Source of the DNA: Devosia yakushimensis
GTDB lineage: Bacteria > Pseudomonadota > Alphaproteobacteria > Rhizobiales > Devosiaceae
DNA: 64,000 bases
Direction of reading: 5' to 3'
NCBI RefSeq assembly: GCF_030159855.1
Contig: NZ_BSNG01000001.1
Location: 1,798,001-1,862,000, forward strand
The notes under the pieces were generated by a model. It saw nothing but the letters and a program-made list of their open reading frames with translations. It ran no database searches and was not told where the DNA came from. Shown piece by piece: positions 60,014 to 64,000 of the stretch. The first letter of the stretch is position 1, and each line of letters starts with the position of its first letter. The translations under genes were made by a program, and so were the position numbers.

Positions 60014-60982
60014 TTATTGAGCGGTGATGCCGGCCGTCGAGATAGCGGCGGCAAAGGCCTCGCCACGCCGTTTGAGATAGGCTTCGAAATGGGGGCCGCC
60101 TTCCCAGACCACGCCGTAATTGCGGCCATCCATGAAGGCGGCGAATTCGGCGCTGTTGACGATCTCGTCCAGCGCAACGGCAAGCTTGGCGACGACATCC
60201 TCGGGCATGCCCTTGGGTCCGCCCAGGCCGCGCCAGCCGGCAATCGAGAATTCGAGGCCGAGCGCTTTGGTGATCGGGGGCACGTCGGGCTGCTTGGGAT
60301 TGACGTCATTGCCCAGGAACCCGAGCGGCCGGATTTCGCCGGCATCGACCAGCGACTGGGCTTCGGGGAATTGGGAGACGGCAACGTCGATGGCGCCCGC
60401 CGCCAGCAATTGCAGCGACGGGGTCGCCCCATCGGTGGGCACCCAGAAGGCCTTGTCGGCCGGAGCGCCGAGCAATTGCACCAAGCTCACCCATGACAGG
60501 TGATTGAGTCCGCCGAAATTGGCGCCGCTGGCCTTGACCGCCTGCGGATCGGCTTTCACGGCTGCGGCCAGATCCTGCATGGTCTGATAGGGCGAGTCAG
60601 CGCGCACGAATACCGCCGAAGGGTCCGCATTGAACAGGCCGATCAGGGTGAAATCCTCGTAGGTCATATCGGCCGAGCCGACCGCTTTATACATGGACAA
60701 TTCGGTGGTGATGATCCCCAGCGTATAGCCATCGGGATTGGCCGCCTTGATGGCCTCATGCCCGACAATGCCGCCGCCGCCAGTACGGTTATTGATGGTG
60801 ATGGGCTGGCCCAGCTTGGCTTCCAGCATGGTGGCGATGATGCGCCCGGTCGCATCGGTGCCGCCGCCGGCGGACCACGGAATGATCAGCTCGATCGGCC
60901 GATCCGGATATTGCGCCATGGCCGAACCGGCCACCATGATCGTCGCGGCGAAAGCGAGCGCGAGCGTCTTAACGACTTTCAT
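60014..60982 (-). CDS. tctC: Tripartite tricarboxylate transporter substrate-binding protein TctC
   Basis: 322 residues with a signal peptide (MKVVKTLALAFAATIMVAGSAMAQ). The mature start YPDRPIELIIPWSAGGGTDATGRIIA, then INNRTGGGGIVGHEAIKAANPDGYTLG, are the TctC family hallmarks (ligand carboxylate grip). Start at ATG 60982 with GGGAGG upstream. First gene of the operon, divergent from the DapA-family gene across two palindromes. The ligand is probably a small carboxylate processed by the neighbouring aldolase or kinase, but this is inference. Confidence 0.93.
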   Translation of the reverse strand: MKVVKTLALAFAATIMVAGSAMAQYPDRPIELIIPWSAGGGTDATGRIIATMLEAKLGQPITINNRTGGGGIVGHEAIKAANPDGYTLGIITTELSMYKAVGSADMTYEDFTLIGLFNADPSAVFVRADSPYQTMQDLAAAVKADPQAVKASGANFGGLNHLSWVSLVQLLGAPADKAFWVPTDGATPSLQLLAAGAIDVAVSQFPEAQSLVDAGEIRPLGFLGNDVNPKQPDVPPITKALGLEFSIAGWRGLGGPKGMPEDVVAKLAVALDEIVNSAEFAAFMDGRNYGVVWEGGPHFEAYLKRRGEAFAAAISTAGITAQ

Positions 60983-61050
60983 CAAAGTCCTCCCTTGAGG
61001 CCGGCTGGCTTGCCGGCAAATTGAGCGATTACACCGTATCGCGAAAGTTT

Positions 61051-61067
61051 GTACCACATTTCGGAAT
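61051..61067. promoter_or_regulatory. Candidate IclR-like operator, tctC side
   Basis: GTACCACATTTCGGAAT matches the 61204 palindrome at 12 of 17 positions, including the CC and GGAAT ends. It lies 68 nt upstream of tctC. Imperfect palindrome. Confidence 0.4.
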
Positions 61068-61203
61068 TACCACGAGCCGATTGGCGAGGCAACAGGTCAT
61101 TGTAGCGCACCATATCGCCCTCATTGTGCCAGCATAAGCAGAGATTATCGGCTACGGCGTTGACACATACCAAAAATTGCCCGTACAACATAAACGGGAT
61201 TTC

Positions 61204-61220
61204 ATTCCACAATATGGAAT
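61204..61220. promoter_or_regulatory. Candidate IclR-like operator, aldolase side
   Basis: ATTCCA-CAATA-TGGAAT is a perfect 6-bp inverted repeat with a 5-nt spacer, the general form bound by IclR-family regulators. It lies about 108 nt upstream of the aldolase start. No IclR-type gene is in the window. The rest of the 345-base divergent gap 60983-61327 shows no gene. Confidence 0.5.
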
Positions 61221-61327
61221 TCTGAAAATGCCGGGCCTGCTGTTGCAAACCCGTCCCGGTGGTCAGTTGAACGAATCCGCAGGCAGCGCCCCCATGCATG
61301 GGCATGCCCGCCCCCTGGAGGAAAAAC

Positions 61328-62263
61328 ATGTCGAACCCAATTGCCCAGTCGGTGCGCCAGACGCTCACCGGCATCCTGCCCCCGCTGTCGATGCCGTTCG
61401 ACGAAAAGGGCAATCTGGTGAAGGGCGCGCTCAAGGCGCAGGTCGATTTCATGATCGAGTCGGGCGTGCGCGCCGTGGTTGTCGGTGGCTCGACCGGCGA
61501 GGGCCACACGCTCTCGACCAGCGAATTCGTCGAAGCCATGACCGAAGCCTATGAGGCCACTGCCGGCCGCGTGCCGTTCGTGGCCGGGCTGATCGTGCAA
61601 TCGACGCGCGAAGCCATCGACCGCGTCAAGGCGCTGGGCGATATGAAGATCGCCGCGCTTCAGGTCACCCCGGTCCATTACCTGTTCAAGCCAGGCCTCG
61701 AAGCCACGATCGAGCACTTCCGCGCCATCTATGAAGAGACCAAGGTTCCGGTCCTGATCTATAACGTCATTCCCTGGAACTATCTCAGCGTCGATGACAT
61801 GCTGGCCATCATGGAAGCGGTGCCCGGCGTTGTGGGCATGAAGCAGTCCTCGGGCGACGTGAAATCGGTGTCTGACCTGGTGCTGCGCGCCAAGCCGGAA
61901 AACGTCATCCTGACCGGCATTGATGCCCTGCTCTATCCCAGCTTTGCCCTGGGTGCCCATGGCGCCATCAGCGCGCTGACCTGCGCCGTGCCCGGCGTGA
62001 CGGTCAAACTCTACAATGCCGTGCAGGCCAAGGACTACGAGACCGCCAGGGACATCCACTTCCGCCTCAATGCGTTGTGGAATGCCATGCGCCATGACAA
62101 CCTGCCGGCCTGTGTCAAATATGTGCAGCATCGCCAGGGCCTGCCGCTGTTCCACCCCCGCGCCCCGATGGAGCGCGTCAGCGAGGCCCAGAAGCAGCAA
62201 ATCGACGCCGCGCTCGGCCCGGTGCTCGAACTTGTCGACGTGCGCGCCCGCTCGGCCGCCTAA
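61328..62263 (+). CDS. DapA/NanA-family pyruvate-dependent aldolase
   Basis: 311 residues of the dihydrodipicolinate synthase/N-acetylneuraminate lyase TIM-barrel superfamily. GILPPLSMPFDEKGNL, VVVGGSTGEGHTLS (pyruvate-carboxylate loop), YNVIPWN (catalytic Tyr) and VGMKQSSGD (Schiff-base Lys) are all present. It joins or cleaves pyruvate with an aldehyde. Start at ATG 61328 (CTGGAGG upstream). Not DapA itself by context: it is followed by dhaK-dhaL and faces a carboxylate transporter, suggesting a catabolic 2-keto-3-deoxy-type aldolase or dehydratase. Confidence 0.9.
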   Translation: MSNPIAQSVRQTLTGILPPLSMPFDEKGNLVKGALKAQVDFMIESGVRAVVVGGSTGEGHTLSTSEFVEAMTEAYEATAGRVPFVAGLIVQSTREAIDRVKALGDMKIAALQVTPVHYLFKPGLEATIEHFRAIYEETKVPVLIYNVIPWNYLSVDDMLAIMEAVPGVVGMKQSSGDVKSVSDLVLRAKPENVILTGIDALLYPSFALGAHGAISALTCAVPGVTVKLYNAVQAKDYETARDIHFRLNALWNAMRHDNLPACVKYVQHRQGLPLFHPRAPMERVSEAQKQQIDAALGPVLELVDVRARSAA

Positions 62264-62332
62264 GCCTGCATCCACCGGCCGCGGAGCCAACCGCGGCCGG
62301 TCCGGCCCCATGAAACGCCCAGGGAGGACGAA

Positions 62333-63328
62333 CTGAAAAAGCTGATCAACGACCCCGCCGATTATGTCGAGGAAATGCTCGATGGCCTGTGCCTGGCCCA
62401 TCCGGGCCTGGTCCGTATCGGCGAGGATCGCCGCGCCATTGCGCGGGCCACGCCCATGGCCCAGGGCAAGGTTGGCCTGGTCTCGGGTGGTGGCTCGGGC
62501 CACCTGCCCCTGTTCACCGGCTATGTCGGCGAGGGCCTGCTCGATGCCTGTGCCATCGGCAATGTCTTTGAGGGCCCCACCATCAATGCCTGCCAGGACG
62601 CGATCGCTGCCGCCAATGGCGGGGCGGGCGTGCTGTGCCTCTTTGGCAATTACGGCGGCGACAAGATGAATTTTGAAATGGCGAGCGAATTTGCCGCCAT
62701 GGACAATGTCGAAACCCGCACCGTGCTCGGCACCGATGACATTGCCAGCGCCAGCCCCCAGGAGGCCCATAAACGCCGCGGCGTGGCCGGCCTGATCTAC
62801 GCCTACAAAACCGCCGGCGCCCTCGCCGCGCAGGGTGGCGATCTCGACGCCGTAGCCGCCATCGCGCAGAAGACCGTCGATCGCACCCGCACCATTGGCG
62901 TCGCCCTGTCCTCCTGCCAGATTCCGGGCGCAGCGGGCCCCAATTTCACCATTGCCCACGACGAGATCGAAATGGGCATGGGCATTCATGGCGAGCCCGG
63001 TATCTGGCGCAAGAAGATCCGCCCGGCCGATGAACTGGTCGACGAGATGATCGCCATGCTGCTGGCCGAACGCCCCCAGGGCACGCGCCGCGTATCGGTG
63101 CTGGTCAACAGCCTCGGCTCGACCCCGTTCGAGGAATTGTTCATCCTCTACCGCCGCGCCGCCCGGCAGCTGCATGCCGCCGGTCTCGCCGTGGTTCGCC
63201 CCCTTGTCGGCCCCTATGTCACTTCCATGGAAATGGGTGGCGCATCGATCAGCCTCTGTTTCCTCGACGAGGAGATCGAAGCCCTGCTGGCCGCTCCGGC
63301 CGATTGTCCCTTCTGGCGAGTGGATTGA
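62333..63328 (+). CDS. dhaK: Dihydroxyacetone kinase-like subunit DhaK, CTG start
   Basis: 331 residues starting at CTG 62333, where GGGAGG ends 5 nt upstream and the reading LKKLINDPADYVEEMLDGL restores the invariant DhaK N-terminus. The next ATG (62375) would remove it. The sugar-binding motif is SGGGSGHLPLFTGYVGEGLLDA, unlike the canonical GHEPAHxG, so the substrate may not be dihydroxyacetone. The covalent-site His lies in GMGIHGEPG. It follows the aldolase by 69 nt and precedes dhaL by 3 nt. A tiny ORF ATG 62310 to TGA 62336 overlaps the start. Confidence 0.88.
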   Translation: MKKLINDPADYVEEMLDGLCLAHPGLVRIGEDRRAIARATPMAQGKVGLVSGGGSGHLPLFTGYVGEGLLDACAIGNVFEGPTINACQDAIAAANGGAGVLCLFGNYGGDKMNFEMASEFAAMDNVETRTVLGTDDIASASPQEAHKRRGVAGLIYAYKTAGALAAQGGDLDAVAAIAQKTVDRTRTIGVALSSCQIPGAAGPNFTIAHDEIEMGMGIHGEPGIWRKKIRPADELVDEMIAMLLAERPQGTRRVSVLVNSLGSTPFEELFILYRRAARQLHAAGLAVVRPLVGPYVTSMEMGGASISLCFLDEEIEALLAAPADCPFWRVD

Positions 63329-63331
63329 ACC

Positions 63332-63964
63332 ATGGCGATCACGCAGGAAACCCTGGCGACGGCCCTCGACCGCGCTCACGCCCGCATGGCGAGCCTGACC
63401 GACACGCTCAATGCCGCCGATGCCAAACTTGGCGATGGCGATACCGGCACCATGCTGGCGCGCCTCATAGCCACCTTTGCCGCGGTGGATGTCCGTTCTG
63501 CGCCCGACCTTGGCGCGGCCTTCATGGCCCTTGCCAAAGCCGGCGCGGCCTCCACCGGATCGAGCCTGGGCACGCTTGTGATCACCGCAATGATGACGGC
63601 GGGCAAGGCCAGTGCCGGCCAGCGATCGATCGGCTGGGACCGGCTGGGCGCCCTGCTCGCCTCCATCCGCTTTGCCGCCATGGCGCGAGGCAAGGCCGAG
63701 CTCGGCGCCAAGACCATTATTGACGGGCTCGACGCCCTGGCCAGCGCCACCGAAGGCAAGGACGATCCTCGAGCCATCGCCATCGCCGCTGGCGACGCCA
63801 TGCGTGCCGTGCTCGACCAATTCCGCCCGCGCCCCTGCACCATGGGCCGCGCCCGCATATTCGCCGAGAAAAGCATTGGCCTCGACGATCCGGGCATGCT
63901 GGCCCTGGCAGAACTGGTCTGGGCGATCGCGGGTCAGCATCATGCCGGCACCACGCTTGCTTGA
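63332..63964 (+). CDS. dhaL: Dihydroxyacetone kinase-like subunit DhaL
   Basis: 210 residues, all helical, the ADP-binding subunit of the DhaKL kinase. The Mg-binding loop is DAKLGDGDTGTML (canonical GDGDHG has His at the last-but-one position), and the nucleotide lid is GAASTGSSLGTLVITAMM. It ends 36 nt before the window edge; the remaining bases hold no assignable gene start. With DhaK it would phosphorylate a small ketose or hydroxyaldehyde using ATP, since no PTS-type DhaM gene is seen. Confidence 0.9.
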   Translation: MAITQETLATALDRAHARMASLTDTLNAADAKLGDGDTGTMLARLIATFAAVDVRSAPDLGAAFMALAKAGAASTGSSLGTLVITAMMTAGKASAGQRSIGWDRLGALLASIRFAAMARGKAELGAKTIIDGLDALASATEGKDDPRAIAIAAGDAMRAVLDQFRPRPCTMGRARIFAEKSIGLDDPGMLALAELVWAIAGQHHAGTTLA

Positions 63965-64000
63965 GGTGAACCGGCAAGTGAATTATGGGTTTGAACCGAA

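Noticed and set aside
61051..61220. A phage or plasmid attachment site at the tRNA-free divergent gap
   Set aside because: No integrase, tRNA end or direct repeat is nearby; the palindromes fit operators better.
61202..63943. A 913-codon minus-strand frame opposite the aldolase, dhaK and dhaL
   Set aside because: Antisense to three well-supported genes and without any recognisable family.

Overview
The window is high-GC chromosomal DNA from an alphaproteobacterium, most likely Hyphomicrobiales and plausibly Devosia-like (inference). Supporting evidence is the conserved pcm-tolC-popZ-valS neighbourhood, an ExoR-type Sel1 protein, the aapJQMP general amino-acid importer, an NDUFS4-type complex I subunit and many periplasmic-binding-protein importers. 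No rRNA, phage, insertion sequence or CRISPR array was seen; four tRNA genes are present (Cys, Asn, Pro and Arg). Region 1 (1-30.9 kb) is mostly housekeeping. It holds a truncated serine hydrolase, exonuclease III, exoR, a ZntB/CorA-type channel, valS-popZ-tolC-pcm, a BenE-like permease with a MobA-like nucleotidyltransferase, an acyltransferase, an ECF sigma/anti-sigma pair, cysK, cardiolipin synthase, the aap amino-acid importer (with an oversized AapQ and a second binding protein), metC, a PAP2 phosphatase and a TraB/GumN protein. Short palindromic repeats fill many of the gaps. Region 2 (30.9-41.0 kb) is a sugar operon on the minus strand, divergent from a LacI-family regulator with two candidate operators. 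It runs binding protein, two permeases, ATPase, then two TIM-barrel isomerase/epimerase-family and two Gfo/Idh/MocA dehydrogenase genes. Paired dehydrogenases and TIM-barrel proteins suggest an oxidative (keto-sugar) route for a glycoside or polyol (inference). Region 3 (41.3-50.3 kb) is a second carbohydrate locus with two divergent arms around a GntR/FadR regulator and a 20-bp palindrome. The minus arm encodes GntR, binding protein, enolase-superfamily dehydratase, short-chain dehydrogenase, SMP-30 lactonase and ATPase. The plus arm encodes two permeases and two proteins I cannot assign. Dehydrogenase, lactonase and dehydratase together fit non-phosphorylative sugar to sugar-acid catabolism. 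Region 4 (50.6-57.6 kb) combines an amino-acid-type ABC importer, a GNAT acetyltransferase, an M20 deacylase, an NtaA/SnaA-type FMN monooxygenase and a second luciferase-like oxidoreductase. This is the gene content of the Bacillus yxe/ytm-type pathways that acetylate, oxidise and deacetylate S-modified cysteines. Two genes here, one in each of the region's two operons, are interrupted by frameshifts, and the two operons share an almost identical 17-base upstream motif (15/17). Region 5 (57.9-64.0 kb) pairs a TctCBA tripartite transporter operon with a divergent DapA-family aldolase plus dhaK-dhaL operon, with two IclR-like palindromes between them; dhaK appears to start at CTG. A recurring theme is a stable hairpin directly downstream of the binding-protein gene in importer operons, seen at five places.
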